A DNA stretch of 64,000 nucleotides from Fundidesulfovibrio soli (GTDB lineage: Bacteria; Desulfobacterota; Desulfovibrionia; Desulfovibrionales; Desulfovibrionaceae), in the NCBI RefSeq assembly GCF_022808695.1, contig NZ_JAKZKW010000009.1, positions 1 to 64,000 on the forward strand, in the 5' to 3' direction. The position numbers and the translations under genes were made by a program. The notes under the pieces were generated by a model that ran no database searches, was not told the DNA's origin, and worked only from the letters and a program-made list of their open reading frames with translations. Shown piece after piece: positions 35,719-45,332 of this stretch (the first letter of the stretch is position 1; each line of letters begins with the position of its first letter).

Positions 35719-38067
35719 TTACGCTCCGGCGGCTCCTTGCTGGCGGCCTCGGGGGAATTTGGGCAGGGCCACCACGAAACGCGCCCCCTTGCCCGGCGTT
35801 GATTCGACGCTCATGCGCCCGCCGTGGTTGCGGGTCACGATGAAGTAGGAGACCGAAAGCCCGAGCCCTGTGCCCTTGCCCGGCTTCTTGGTGGTGAAGA
35901 AGGGCTCGAAGATGTGCTTCTGCACACTCTCCGGGATGCCCGGGCCGTTGTCGGCGAATTCCACATAGCAGGTGTCGTGGTCCTCGCGAACGGTCATGGT
36001 CAGGGTGGGCACATAGCCCCTGGCCTCCACCGCGCCCATGGCCTGCACCCCGTTCTTGATCAGGTTCAGGAACACCTGCCCGATCTGGCTGCGCGAGCAG
36101 TGCGCCGTCACCGGGCCGGGTCCGTGGTCGAAGACCAGGCGCACCTTCTTCATGTCGTAGTTGCTTTCCAGGTCGAAATCGTTCTGGGCGAAACCCACGA
36201 TGTTGCCAAGCAGGGCCACCAGGTCGCAGGGCTCACAGCCTGCCCCGTCCTTGCGGGAGAAGTCCAGCGTGTTGCGGACGATATCCGCCGCGCGGGCTCC
36301 GGCCTCCTTGATGTCCTGGAGGGCCACGGCCACCCCGCGCCGCTCCAGGTAGCAGTCCAGGGCGGCGAGCGGCAGGCCGCACTCGCTGGCCGCCTGCCCG
36401 TTCTTGGCGAAGGAGGGGGAGAGCCTGCGCTCCACGTTCTGCACGGACTGAAGGATGATGCCCAGGGGGTTGTTGATCTCGTGGGCCATCCCGGCGGCCA
36501 GCCCCCCCAGGGACATGATCTTCTCGTTGTGGATCATCAGTTCTTCCAGGCGCACCTGCCTGCTCACGTCGTCGACGCGCAGCACCACCTCGCGGGCCTC
36601 GCCCTCAAGCACCGCATACATGGAGACGCTCAGGAACCTGTGCTCCTCGCCCTGGAGGAAATCAGCGCGCTCGATATGCTGCGACTGGCTGGCCAGTTGC
36701 CGCGCGTCCATCCCACCCACCTGGTCCGCCAGCCAGGGGAAGGCCTGGCGCAGGGGCAGGCCCAGGGCCCGCTCCTCGGGCACTCCGCTCAGGAGCGCGG
36801 CCTCCCTGTTCCAACTGCTCACGCGCCCATGCTGGTCCACCGCGATGATGGCCGAGGGCATGGCTTCCAGCAGGGCGTGGAGCTTGTTCTTGCTGCGGGC
36901 CAGCTCGACCTGCATGCGCAGGTGCCTGGCCCGCGCCACATGCAGGATGACGATGTAGCTGAAGAGACACGCCAGCAGCACGGCCAGGGCCACGATCTGC
37001 CAGCGGTAGGTCTGCCACGCGGTGGGCTCGCGGTGCTCCACCCGGCTCCCTGAGGGCAGCCGGGATTCGGGGATGCTTAAGCGTTTGAGCTGTCGCCAGT
37101 CGTACAGATACTCGGTGTTGTCCACGTCGCGCACCCCGCCTTGGGCGTTGCCGGAGAGTATCTCCCCCACCACGCGGGCCGCGACGGCCCCGGCGTTCCT
37201 GTTGCTGATGACATAGCCGCCCACGGCCCCCACTCCCACGAAGGTGTCCTGGGTGACGAACACAGGGGCTCTCGCCTCGCTGATGATGCGGTGGAACACG
37301 GTGAGGGGGTGGAAAGCGGCCCCCGAGCCGTCCTGGAAGAAGGAATGGAACAGGATGGCCGAATCGGGGCGCAGGCGGTTCAGGTATTCGAGCGTCTCCA
37401 GCAGGCTCCGGTTGGAGACGAACTCGATGGAGCAGTCCGGGATGCCCTTGCCGAGCCGCGCCTTCCACTCCTGGGCCAGACGCTGCTCGGCGGGGGACGC
37501 CCCGATCACCACCGCCACGTTGCGCACCGTGGGCCGCGCGTGCTGGATGGCCTGCAGGGCCTGGGCCGGGTCGTAGCTGGTGGCCAGCACGGTGACGCCT
37601 GGCGGCAGCGTGTCAGGCGCCCTGCCCATGGTGGCGCCGCCCACCACCAGCGGACTGCCGGGGAAGATCTCCGCCCCGTTGGCCAGCATGAACGCCGCTC
37701 CGGTGCCCCCGAAGGAGACCACGACATCCGGGGGGGCGAAGCGGTGCTTGGCTGCCAGGAAGCGTTTGAGGTCCGCGGCGTAGCCGGAGTCCCGGGTGTT
37801 GCGGCCCATGGCCAGGTATTCGATGGAGAAGTCCGGGCGCAGCCCGTACTGTTCGGCGAGGGTCGATTTGAAGCTGGCCAGAAAGTTGGGATAGGCCAGG
37901 TATTCAGGGGTCTCAGCAAAAGCGATCAGCACGCGCCTGGCCGGGGCCGGTTGTTCCGGGGCAGGGGCCTGCCCGGCGCTGGCCGGAGGCCGCCACGCGC
38001 CGCACAATATCAGGGCGAGCACCAGGGCCACCAGCCCCCGGCATGCTGCATGACTGCGGAAGCTCAT
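35719..38067 (-). CDS. Sensor histidine kinase with ABC-type periplasmic binding domain
   Basis: 782 aa. Signal/anchor at 10-25, then a periplasmic ABC substrate-binding-protein-like domain (about 45-335; VLIAFAETPEYLAYPNFLAS, VVSFGGTGAAFMLAN, FVTQDTFVGVGAVGGYV). Membrane helix at 357-378, PAS domain (about 398-505), HisKA with His529 in GMAHEINNPLG, and an HATPase ending in ADNGPGIP and GTGLGLS. The sensor half resembles the ABC_sub_bind family, for which the ligand here is unknown. Starts the operon with the HD-GYP response regulator. Confidence 0.92.
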   Translation of the reverse strand: MSFRSHAACRGLVALVLALILCGAWRPPASAGQAPAPEQPAPARRVLIAFAETPEYLAYPNFLASFKSTLAEQYGLRPDFSIEYLAMGRNTRDSGYAADLKRFLAAKHRFAPPDVVVSFGGTGAAFMLANGAEIFPGSPLVVGGATMGRAPDTLPPGVTVLATSYDPAQALQAIQHARPTVRNVAVVIGASPAEQRLAQEWKARLGKGIPDCSIEFVSNRSLLETLEYLNRLRPDSAILFHSFFQDGSGAAFHPLTVFHRIISEARAPVFVTQDTFVGVGAVGGYVISNRNAGAVAARVVGEILSGNAQGGVRDVDNTEYLYDWRQLKRLSIPESRLPSGSRVEHREPTAWQTYRWQIVALAVLLACLFSYIVILHVARARHLRMQVELARSKNKLHALLEAMPSAIIAVDQHGRVSSWNREAALLSGVPEERALGLPLRQAFPWLADQVGGMDARQLASQSQHIERADFLQGEEHRFLSVSMYAVLEGEAREVVLRVDDVSRQVRLEELMIHNEKIMSLGGLAAGMAHEINNPLGIILQSVQNVERRLSPSFAKNGQAASECGLPLAALDCYLERRGVAVALQDIKEAGARAADIVRNTLDFSRKDGAGCEPCDLVALLGNIVGFAQNDFDLESNYDMKKVRLVFDHGPGPVTAHCSRSQIGQVFLNLIKNGVQAMGAVEARGYVPTLTMTVREDHDTCYVEFADNGPGIPESVQKHIFEPFFTTKKPGKGTGLGLSVSYFIVTRNHGGRMSVESTPGKGARFVVALPKFPRGRQQGAAGA

Positions 38068-38136
38068 GCTCCAGGGTAGCCGAGAAGGCCCTGCGCTGAC
38101 AATCGCTTTGACGCGGCCCTCTCTACCAGCTGTTTG

Positions 38137-39219
38137 CTATTTCGATCGTTTCCCGATCCAGCCCTTGCGCCTGAACATGAGCAGCATGCCCCCACCCACC
38201 GAGGCCATGAGCGTGAGCACGGCGTAGTAGCCGTATTCCCACTCCAGCTCGGGCATGAACTTGAAGTTCATGCCGTAGAGGCCGGCGATGAAGGTGAGCG
38301 GAATGAAGAAGCTGGAGAACATGGTCAGCACCTTCATGATCTCGTTCATCTTCAGGCTGATGTTGGAGAGGTACAGCTCCACCATGCCGGAGAGCATGTC
38401 CCGGAAGGTCTCCACGGTGTCCATGACCTGGATGGTGTGGTCGTAGAGGTCGCGCAGGTAGAAGATGGTGCTGTCGGCGATCAGTTCGTTGCCGCCCTTC
38501 TCCAGCTTGGCCACCACCTCGCGCAGGGGGAAGATGTACTTGCGCAGGAACAGGGCCTCGCGCCGCAGGTCGTGCAGGGCCTCAAGGTGTGCGGGTTTGG
38601 GCGCGGAGAGCAGCATCTCCTCGATGTCCTCGATCTCCTCGCCCATGCGCTCCAGCACGATGAAGTAGTTGTCCACCACGGCGTCCATCAGGGCGTAGAG
38701 CAGATAGTCGGCCCCCATGCTGCAGACCCGGCCCTTGCGGTTCATGATGCGCTTGCGCACCTCCCCGAAGACGTCGCCGTTGGCGTGCTCCTGGAAGGTG
38801 AGCAGGTAGTGGCGGCCCAGGATGAAGCTGACCTGCTCGTCCTCGACCTTGCGCGTCTTCTCGTTGAAGCTGAGCATCTTGATGATGACGAAGATGGACT
38901 CGCCCAGATCCTCCATCTTGGGGCGCTGGCCGGTGTGCACGATGTCCTCCACCACCAGGGGGTGGAGCTTGAACACATCGGCCGCCTCGTTCACCACGGC
39001 GGCGTCGTGGAGGCCGTCGATGTTGATCCAGGTAACGCCCGGCCCCTTGTCGTAGCAGGAGCACTCGCGCAGATGCTTGGGGTTGACGGAATCCACGCTG
39101 CCAACGTCGTAGGTGATCATCTGGAGGGTGACGGGCGTGTCGCGCTCAACGCCAATGTAGGTGGCTGTGCCTGGGGCGTGGCCTACGGCCTTGCTGCGGC
39201 GCCGGAGGTGTTCGAGCAT
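38137..39219 (-). CDS. corA: CorA-family magnesium/cobalt transporter
   Basis: 360 aa. A long soluble N-terminal domain (DDVGS-like start to HPLVVEDIVHTGQRPK), a long helix with the KMNEIMKVLTMFSSFFIPLTFIAG first membrane segment, the invariant YGMNF selectivity motif and the second helix AVLTLMASVGGGMLLMF, then a basic tail. Likely a pentameric divalent-metal channel. Mg, Co or Ni as substrate cannot be told from sequence. Starts 32 bp downstream of the glgP terminator. Confidence 0.93.
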   Translation of the reverse strand: MLEHLRRRSKAVGHAPGTATYIGVERDTPVTLQMITYDVGSVDSVNPKHLRECSCYDKGPGVTWINIDGLHDAAVVNEAADVFKLHPLVVEDIVHTGQRPKMEDLGESIFVIIKMLSFNEKTRKVEDEQVSFILGRHYLLTFQEHANGDVFGEVRKRIMNRKGRVCSMGADYLLYALMDAVVDNYFIVLERMGEEIEDIEEMLLSAPKPAHLEALHDLRREALFLRKYIFPLREVVAKLEKGGNELIADSTIFYLRDLYDHTIQVMDTVETFRDMLSGMVELYLSNISLKMNEIMKVLTMFSSFFIPLTFIAGLYGMNFKFMPELEWEYGYYAVLTLMASVGGGMLLMFRRKGWIGKRSK

Positions 39220-39253
39220 CGGGGGAACTCCTTGTCTCGCGCCGCTCTAAACG

Positions 39254-39286
39254 AAAACGGCGCGGGGCCACAAGCCCCGCGCCGGA
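39254..39286 (-). terminator. Intrinsic terminator after glgP
   Basis: Perfect 11-bp stem CGGCGCGGGGC with a 5-base loop, followed on the minus strand by TTTTCGTTT. About 45 bp after the glgP stop and before corA. Confidence 0.88.
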
Positions 39287-39327
39287 TTATTGCCGGATGG
39301 TCATGTTGCCCGGTCCGAGCCTGCCAC

Positions 39328-41901
39328 CTACCCCTGGTCCGCCCACTTGATGAGCCCGAGCGAGTGGCTGTCCAGGAGCAGCGGGTGGTGCGGCAGGATG
39401 CGCACGGTGAAGCCGAACCTGCCGGCCTCCACGGGCATCACCTCGCCCCGGAACACCTGCCAGCCGTCCTGGGTGGCGTCGCTGGGTTGCATGATTGTGG
39501 TCTCGCGCTGGGTGAACTTGCCCTCGTAGTCCACGGGGCCGGAATACACCTCCACGCGCACGTCCTGCGGGCGGATGCCGTTCAGGTTGATTTCCGCGGT
39601 GACCACGATGGGCTCGCCCACGAACACCTGCCCAGGATCCGTGGCCGCAACGTTGCGCACCTGCAGGCTCGACCACTTGGTCATCATCTCCATGCGCCAC
39701 TGGGCCAGGTCCTTGGCGGCGGCGAAGTCGGACTTGACCAGGCGGTTGTAGTTCTCGATGGCCGGGCCGTAGGCCACGCGGGCGTAGTCCTCCACCATGC
39801 GGTGGGAGGTGAACACCGGCCCGAGGGTCTTGAGGGACTCCTTCATTTTGCGGATCCAGCCGCGCGGCAGGTTGCCGTGGCCCCGCTCGTAGAAGGTGGG
39901 GAGAATCTCGTTCTCCAGGACGTTGTAGAGCATCTGCGACTCCACGAAGTCCTGGTATTGGGCGTCCTCGTACTCTTCACCCAGGCCGATGGCCCAGCCC
40001 AGCACGTTGTCTGGCTTCCAGGCCTCGGCCCACCAGCCGTCCAGGGTGGAGAAGTTGAGCACGCCGTTGCACATGGCCTTCATGCCCGAGGTGCCGCAGG
40101 CCTCCAGGGGGCGGCGCGGGGTGTTCAACCACACGTCGCAGCCGTGGTACATGTAGGAGGCGATCTCAATGTCGTAGTCTTCCAGGAAGACCATGCTGTA
40201 GCGGCATTCGGCGGTTTCGCAGAGCTGCACCAGCTGCTGGATGAGCTTCTTGCCCTCGTTGTCGTGGGGGTGCGCCTTGCCCGCGAAGATGAACTGCAGG
40301 GGCCTGGACGAGTCGGAGAGGAGCTTCACCAGCCGCTCCTGGTCGGAGAGCAGCAGGGTCGCGCGCTTGTAGGTGGCGAAGCGCCGGGCGAAGCCGATGG
40401 TCAGGGCCTGGGGGTCCAGCACCTCCTCGGCGATCTGCAGCTCCTTGCGCTTGGCGCCGCGCGCCAGCAGCTGGTCGTGCAGGCGATGGCGCACGAAGTC
40501 GATCAGGCGTTCGCGCAGGCGCTCATGGGTGCGCCACAGCTCCGCGTCGGAGATGGCCTCGGTCTGCTCGAACACACGGGGGCAGTCCGGGTCCTCGCGC
40601 CAGTTGGGGCCCATGTAGCGGTCGAAGAGCAGGGCCAGGTCCGGGGCGACCCAGGTGGGCACGTGCACGCCGTTGGTCACGGCGCCGATGGGCACGTCCT
40701 CCACGGGGTACTGCGGCCAGACCCGCTTCCACATGTTGCGCGACACGAAGCCGTGCAGCACGGACACGCCGTTGTTGATGCGCGAGAGCCTCAGCGCCAG
40801 CACCGTCATGCAGAAGGGCTCGGCGTCGTTGCGGGGGTCTTCGCGGCCAAGGGCCAGGAACACCTTCCAGGCCAGGCCCAGCTTGCGCGCGTAGTCCTCG
40901 AAGTAGGGCTGCATCAGGTCGGGCGGGAAGCGGTCGTTGCCCGCCGGGACCGGGGTGTGCGTGGTGAAGATGGAGGACGAGGCCACCAGCTCGGCCGCGG
41001 CCTCGAAGGTCAGCCCGGCGTTCTCCATGAAGCGGCGGATGCGCTCCAGGCCCGCGAAGGCGGAGTGGCCCTCGTTCATGTGGATCACCTTGGGCTTGAA
41101 GCCCAGGGCGTCCAGGGTCTTGATGCCGCCGATGCCCAGCAGGATCTCTTGCCAGAGGCGCATCTCCAGGTTGCCGCCGTAGAGCCTGGTGGTGATCTGC
41201 TTGAACTGCGGCTGGTTCTCCTGGATGTTGGTGTCGAGCAGGTAGAGGCTGATGCGCCCCACCGCCACCCGCCAGACCTGGGCGTACACGCGGTCGCCCT
41301 TGAGGTCCACCGAGACGAGCAGCCGCTTGCCGTCGGCGTCCAGGCAGGGGGTCATGGGCATCTGCTCGAAGTCGTAGACCGGGTAGCGCTCCTGCTGCCA
41401 GCCGTCGGGCGTGAGGTACTGCCGGAAGTAGCCCTGCTGGTAGGCGATGCCGATGGCCACCAGGGGCAGGCTCAGGTCCGAGGCGGACTTCAGGTGGTCG
41501 CCCGCCAGGATGCCCAGGCCGCCGGAGTATATGGGCAGCCCCTTGGAGAGGCCGTACTCCAGGCTGAAGTAGGCGATGGCCGGCTCTTTGCTCTCCCCTT
41601 CGGGGAAGGGGATGGAGATGCTGGTCTTGGCGAGATAGCCTTCCAGGTTGCGCCTGAGCTCCGTGAGCCTGTCCAGGAAGAACTGGTCCGTGGCCAGGTT
41701 CTCCAGGGTGCGCTGGGGCAGCCTGTTGAGAAAGGCCACGGGGTTCAGCTCGCATTCGCGCCAGAGCTTCTGGTCCACCTGGGCGAACAACTCGGCTATC
41801 TCGTTGTTCCACGAGTACCAGAGGTTGTAGGCCAACTCCCAGAGCGGCTTGAGCCTGGGCGGCAACTTGGGGACAACGCTGTAGACGCGCAGTGGTTGCA
41901 T
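39328..41901 (-). CDS. glgP: Alpha-glucan (glycogen) phosphorylase family protein
   Basis: 857 aa. The N-terminal DUF3417 region (LWELAYNLWYSWNNEIAELF), then the phosphorylase core: PIYSGGLGILAGDHLKSASD, NEGHSAFAGLERI, TTHTPVPAGNDRF and the PLP-lysine region EACGTSGMKAMCNGVLNFS. This short bacterial-type enzyme releases glucose-1-phosphate from glycogen or maltodextrin. Ends with its own terminator. Together with the GH57 enzyme at 61625-63856 it suggests storage-glucan turnover. Confidence 0.95.
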   Translation of the reverse strand: MQPLRVYSVVPKLPPRLKPLWELAYNLWYSWNNEIAELFAQVDQKLWRECELNPVAFLNRLPQRTLENLATDQFFLDRLTELRRNLEGYLAKTSISIPFPEGESKEPAIAYFSLEYGLSKGLPIYSGGLGILAGDHLKSASDLSLPLVAIGIAYQQGYFRQYLTPDGWQQERYPVYDFEQMPMTPCLDADGKRLLVSVDLKGDRVYAQVWRVAVGRISLYLLDTNIQENQPQFKQITTRLYGGNLEMRLWQEILLGIGGIKTLDALGFKPKVIHMNEGHSAFAGLERIRRFMENAGLTFEAAAELVASSSIFTTHTPVPAGNDRFPPDLMQPYFEDYARKLGLAWKVFLALGREDPRNDAEPFCMTVLALRLSRINNGVSVLHGFVSRNMWKRVWPQYPVEDVPIGAVTNGVHVPTWVAPDLALLFDRYMGPNWREDPDCPRVFEQTEAISDAELWRTHERLRERLIDFVRHRLHDQLLARGAKRKELQIAEEVLDPQALTIGFARRFATYKRATLLLSDQERLVKLLSDSSRPLQFIFAGKAHPHDNEGKKLIQQLVQLCETAECRYSMVFLEDYDIEIASYMYHGCDVWLNTPRRPLEACGTSGMKAMCNGVLNFSTLDGWWAEAWKPDNVLGWAIGLGEEYEDAQYQDFVESQMLYNVLENEILPTFYERGHGNLPRGWIRKMKESLKTLGPVFTSHRMVEDYARVAYGPAIENYNRLVKSDFAAAKDLAQWRMEMMTKWSSLQVRNVAATDPGQVFVGEPIVVTAEINLNGIRPQDVRVEVYSGPVDYEGKFTQRETTIMQPSDATQDGWQVFRGEVMPVEAGRFGFTVRILPHHPLLLDSHSLGLIKWADQG

Positions 41902-42064
41902 GGCTGTCCTTGTGTAGAGAAAGATTAAGCCTCATCACCATGCCAAGGCTTTTGTGAAATGGCAAGGCGGAGGATGCAGGGGCTTGCCCGGGCTTCATTT
42001 TTTCCTTTTGCTGCGACCCCAAAAGCGCTAGTGCAGGGCGAGCGATCAACCCCAAGGAGCCTCC

Positions 42065-42547
42065 GTGAGCCTCGTCAGCCCGTCCGCCACCGCGCCCGTG
42101 ACCATGAGGGTGAAGCATCTGCACCCCATCTGGTCCGAATTCGTCCTGGAGCCGGCCACCCCCGGTTCCGCCGGGATGGACCTGCGCGCCGCCATGGACG
42201 AGCCCGAGGTGGTGGTGGCCCCGGGTGCGCGCCACGCCTTCGGCACCGGCATCGCCATCGAGATCTGCGAGCCGGGCCTGGCGGGGTTCGTCTATTCCCG
42301 CTCGGGGCTCGGGGCCAAGCACGGCCTCGTGGTGGCCCAGGGCGTGGGCGTCATCGACCCGGACTACCGGGGCGAGATCGTGGTCTGGCTGCTCAACACG
42401 TCCCAAACCCCCAGAACCGTCGCCAGGGGAGAGCGCATCGCCCAGCTCGTCGTCATGCCGTACCGTCCGGTCACCATCGAGACGGCTGACGAACTGGGCC
42501 AAACCTGCCGAGGCGAGGGCGGTTTCGGGCACACCGGATCGCACTAG
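42065..42547 (+). CDS. dut: dUTP diphosphatase
   Basis: 160 aa. The five dUTPase motifs are visible: AGMDLRA, the YSRSGLGAKHGLVV block, GVIDPDYRGEI, ERIAQLVV and the C-terminal RGEGGFGHTG. Hydrolyses dUTP to dUMP, keeping uracil out of DNA. GTG start with AAGGAG five bases upstream. It carries an N-terminal extension of about 14 residues compared with E. coli Dut. Divergent from glgP; argD follows after 113 bp. Confidence 0.96.
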   Translation: MSLVSPSATAPVTMRVKHLHPIWSEFVLEPATPGSAGMDLRAAMDEPEVVVAPGARHAFGTGIAIEICEPGLAGFVYSRSGLGAKHGLVVAQGVGVIDPDYRGEIVVWLLNTSQTPRTVARGERIAQLVVMPYRPVTIETADELGQTCRGEGGFGHTGSH

Positions 42548-42660
42548 CGCGCCGAGCCCCACGCCCCGCTCCACCGGCCACGGCCTTTTCCCTAAGGACT
42601 TTTGTTGACGAATCCGTCTCGCCGCGGGCGACGCGGACGATCTTCCATCGCGAGGCATCC

Positions 42661-43860
42661 ATGAGCGAAAAATTCGAGGCACTCAAACAGCGCGTCGGCG
42701 CGTCCATCATGAACACCTACGGCCGCTACCCCCTGGCCATCGCCAAGGGCAAAGGCTGTTCCCTCTACGACCTGGACGGCCGCGAATACCTGGATCTGCT
42801 GGCGGGCATCGCCGTGTGCAACCTGGGCCACTGCCACCCCGAGGTCACCCAGGCCGTGTGCGACCAGGCCGGGCAGCTGGTGCACGTCTCCAACGTGTTC
42901 TTCCAGGAGCCCCAGGCCGCGCTGGCCGAGGCCCTGCTGGAAACCTGGCGGCCCGGGCGCGTGTTCTTCTGCAACTCCGGCGCGGAGGCCAACGAAGGGG
43001 CCATCAAGCTGGCCCGGCGCTACATGCACGCCGTGCGCGGGGAGGACCGCCACGAGGTCGTCACCCTGGTGAACTCCTTCCACGGCCGCACCCTGGCCAC
43101 CCTGACCGCCACCGGGCAGGACAAGGTCAAGGACGGCTTCCACCCGCTGCCCGAGGGCTTCGTCACCGTGCCCGCGGGCGACCTGGAGGCCCTCAAGGCC
43201 GCCATCGGGCCGAAGACCGCCGCCGTGCTCATCGAGATCGTCCAGGGCGAAGGCGGCGTGAAGCCCTTCCCCGCCGACTACCTCGCGGGCGTGCAGGCGG
43301 CCTGCCGCGAGGCGGGCGTGCTGTTCATGGTGGACGAGATCCAGACGGGGCTCTGCCGCACGGGCAAGTGGTGGGCGCACCAGCACTACGGGCTGGAGCC
43401 GGACGTGATCACCTCGGCCAAGGCCCTGGCCAACGGCCTGCCCATGGGCGCGGTGCTGGCCACCGAGGACGTTGCGGCCGGGTTCGTGCCCGGCACCCAC
43501 GCCACCACCTTCGGCGGCGGGGCCGTGCTCTGCGCCGCCGCCTCCAAGACCCTTGAGATCATGGACCGCGACAAGCTGGCCGAACGCGCCGCGCGCCTGG
43601 GGGATTTCGCCAAGGCCCTGTTCCAGGACGTGGCAGAGTGCAACCCCGGCAAGATCAAGGAAGTGCGCGGCCTGGGCCTGATGATCGGCATCGACCTGGC
43701 CGTGGACGGCCAGAAGGCCTGGGAGGAGCTGACCAAGCGCGGCTTCATCCTGAACCTCACGGCCGGCTCCGTGCTGCGCCTGCTGCCGCCGCTCGTCATC
43801 ACCCAGGAGGAGCTGCGGCGCTTCGCCCAGGCCCTGGACGACGTGCTGGGCGCGATGTAG
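42661..43860 (+). CDS. argD: Acetylornithine aminotransferase family protein
   Basis: 399 aa. Class III PLP aminotransferase: NTYGRYPLAIAKGKGCSLYD start, GHCHPEVTQAV, NSGAEANEGAIKLARRY, FHGRTLATLTATGQ, VDEIQTGLCRTGKWWAH and the PLP lysine in SAKALANGLPMGAVL. In arginine synthesis it makes N-acetylornithine; the lysine-pathway DapC activity often comes with it. Strong terminator 20 bp downstream. Confidence 0.94.
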   Translation: MSEKFEALKQRVGASIMNTYGRYPLAIAKGKGCSLYDLDGREYLDLLAGIAVCNLGHCHPEVTQAVCDQAGQLVHVSNVFFQEPQAALAEALLETWRPGRVFFCNSGAEANEGAIKLARRYMHAVRGEDRHEVVTLVNSFHGRTLATLTATGQDKVKDGFHPLPEGFVTVPAGDLEALKAAIGPKTAAVLIEIVQGEGGVKPFPADYLAGVQAACREAGVLFMVDEIQTGLCRTGKWWAHQHYGLEPDVITSAKALANGLPMGAVLATEDVAAGFVPGTHATTFGGGAVLCAAASKTLEIMDRDKLAERAARLGDFAKALFQDVAECNPGKIKEVRGLGLMIGIDLAVDGQKAWEELTKRGFILNLTAGSVLRLLPPLVITQEELRRFAQALDDVLGAM

Positions 43861-43879
43861 CCAACAGCCTGAAAATCGC

Positions 43880-43911
43880 GAGGCCGGGTCGCTTGACCCG
43901 GCCTTTTTTTT
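43880..43911 (+). terminator. Intrinsic terminator after argD
   Basis: AGGCCGGGTC and GACCCGGCCT pair around the loop GCTT, followed by eight T. Textbook intrinsic terminator on the plus strand. Confidence 0.93.
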
Positions 43912-43956
43912 CGCTCACAAGCGGGCTCTCCAATAGAAAACACGCGTGAGGCCACC

Positions 43957-44856
43957 ATGTCCAAGCTGCTCAAGACCGAACTCGTCATCCCCGGAACCAT
44001 CGACCCCTTCGAGCTCGAAGCCCTGGGCGAGGACGTGGCCGCCTGGCTCTCCGGCAACTCCCTGCAGGGCTGGGAGGAGCTGGTGGGCCCCGTGACCCGC
44101 GACCTGACCTTCCGCTTCTACCTTGAGCCGGAGTCCCCGCTGGCGGCCATCATCAAGGACTACGCCGCCTCCCGCTGGCCCGCCGCCACGGTGAGCATGG
44201 AGTCCCTGGAGCAGCAGGACTGGTCCGCCGCCTGGCGCGAATTCTTCACGCCCATCGACATCGGCGGGCGCTTCGAGGTCGTGCCGCCCTGGCTGGCCGA
44301 CGCCGATCACCACGGCCTTGAGCCCATCATCATCGAGCCCAAGATGGCCTTCGGCACCGGCCACCACGCCACCACGGCCCTGTGCCTGGGCGGCATCGCC
44401 GACATGGTGGCCAAGGGCCGCGTCAAGCCCGGCGACACCTTCCTGGACCTGGGCACCGGCTCCGGCATCCTGGCCATCGGCCTTGCCAAGCTCGGCTGCA
44501 AGGGCATCGGCGCGGACATCGACCCCCAGGCCGTGCTCTGCGCCGCCGAGAACCTGGAGCTGAACAAGCTGCCCGCCTCGGGTGAGCCGGACGCCCCCAT
44601 CCGCCTGGTGGTGGGGGGGCTCGAAGCCCTGGCCCCGGACGCCGTGTTCGACTGCATCGTGGCCAACATCCTGGCCCAGCCGCTCATCGACATGGCCCCC
44701 TACCTGCTCAAGCACTTGAAGCCCGGCGGCGCGCTGGTGCTCTCCGGCCTGCTGACCACCCAGGCCCCGGCCGTGGCCCTGGCCTACACCCGCCTGGGCA
44801 TGCCCGAGCCCCTGCGCAAGGACGAGGGGGAATGGAGCGGGTTGTTCTGGGTGTAG
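43957..44856 (+). CDS. prmA: Ribosomal protein L11 methyltransferase PrmA
   Basis: 299 aa. N-terminal substrate-recognition domain, then the methyltransferase core with MAFGTGHHATTALCLG, LDLGTGSGILAIGLAKLG (SAM-binding), ADIDPQAV and FDCIVANILAQPLI. The GTGHxTT motif is specific to PrmA, which trimethylates L11. Preceded by the argD terminator, so it has its own promoter in a short gap; SD sequence GTGAGGCC. Confidence 0.94.
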   Translation: MSKLLKTELVIPGTIDPFELEALGEDVAAWLSGNSLQGWEELVGPVTRDLTFRFYLEPESPLAAIIKDYAASRWPAATVSMESLEQQDWSAAWREFFTPIDIGGRFEVVPPWLADADHHGLEPIIIEPKMAFGTGHHATTALCLGGIADMVAKGRVKPGDTFLDLGTGSGILAIGLAKLGCKGIGADIDPQAVLCAAENLELNKLPASGEPDAPIRLVVGGLEALAPDAVFDCIVANILAQPLIDMAPYLLKHLKPGGALVLSGLLTTQAPAVALAYTRLGMPEPLRKDEGEWSGLFWV

Positions 44857-44878
44857 ATGGCATCGCTTTAGTCTGACT

Positions 44879-44910
44879 CCGGACGGGCGGGAGCCTCCCT
44901 CCCGTCCGGA
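44879..44910. other. Hairpin after prmA
   Basis: TCCGGACGGG pairs with CCCGTCCGGA, with an inner GGGAG/CTCCC extension. No T-run, so either a weak terminator or a repeat remnant. The rest of 44857-45086 holds the rel promoter and shows no other gene. Confidence 0.35.
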
Positions 44911-45020
44911 CCGGATCACCAGGACGGCCGTCAGTTGCGAAGGCGTCCTAGCCGCATCCCGACCGCTGCCGATCATGATTTCTCCACCCTGCTCCCCTTC
45001 CATGTTGCATGCGCCTCCTG

Positions 45021-45049
45021 TTGACTCGCACCTGAAACGGCACTAGTTT
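45021..45049 (+). promoter_or_regulatory. Putative promoter of the toxin-antitoxin pair
   Basis: TTGACT, a 17-bp spacer and TAGTTT lie about 40 bp upstream of the antitoxin start, in a spot noticeably richer in A and T. No clear operator palindrome is visible. Confidence 0.55.
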
Positions 45050-45086
45050 TAATGCCAAATTGCGCACCGAAACAGGAGCCTTCCGC

Positions 45087-45332
45087 ATGGAGACCATCTA
45101 CTCCAACAAGACCGTGAGCGTCACCGAGCTCAAGCGCAACCTCAGCGCAATCCTGAGCGAGGCCGGTGATGACCCCGTAGCCGTGCTCAACCACAACAGG
45201 CCGGAGGCCTACCTGCTCTCCGCCGCGTACTATGAGAAGCTCCTGGAGCGCCTGGAGGACCTGGAGGACGCGCGCCTGGTCCGGGAACGCTCGGACGGCC
45301 CTTTCGTGGAAGTGGATATAGATGGCCTATAA
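45087..45332 (+). CDS. StbD/Phd-YefM-like antitoxin
   Basis: 81 aa. TVSVTELKRNLSAILSEAGD (DNA-binding N-terminal domain of the Phd/YefM fold), PVAVLNHNRPEAYLLSAAYY, then an acidic C-terminal tail (LEDLEDARLVRER, then VEVDIDG), resembling StbD more than RelB. The ATG at 45087 has AGGAG upstream. It should repress its own operon and neutralise the following RelE. Overlaps the toxin gene by 11 bp. Confidence 0.85.
   Translation: METIYSNKTVSVTELKRNLSAILSEAGDDPVAVLNHNRPEAYLLSAAYYEKLLERLEDLEDARLVRERSDGPFVEVDIDGL

Noticed and set aside
39287-39700. Minus-strand frame at the end of glgP
   Set aside because: It overlaps the glgP 3' end in another frame and the terminator region; composition is low-complexity.
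38134-41928. 1264-codon plus-strand frame opposite corA and glgP
   Set aside because: It is a mirror of two well-conserved genes and has no recognisable domain.
44973-45194. Minus-strand frame across the antitoxin start
   Set aside because: It overlaps the toxin-antitoxin promoter and antitoxin gene and has no ribosome-binding site.
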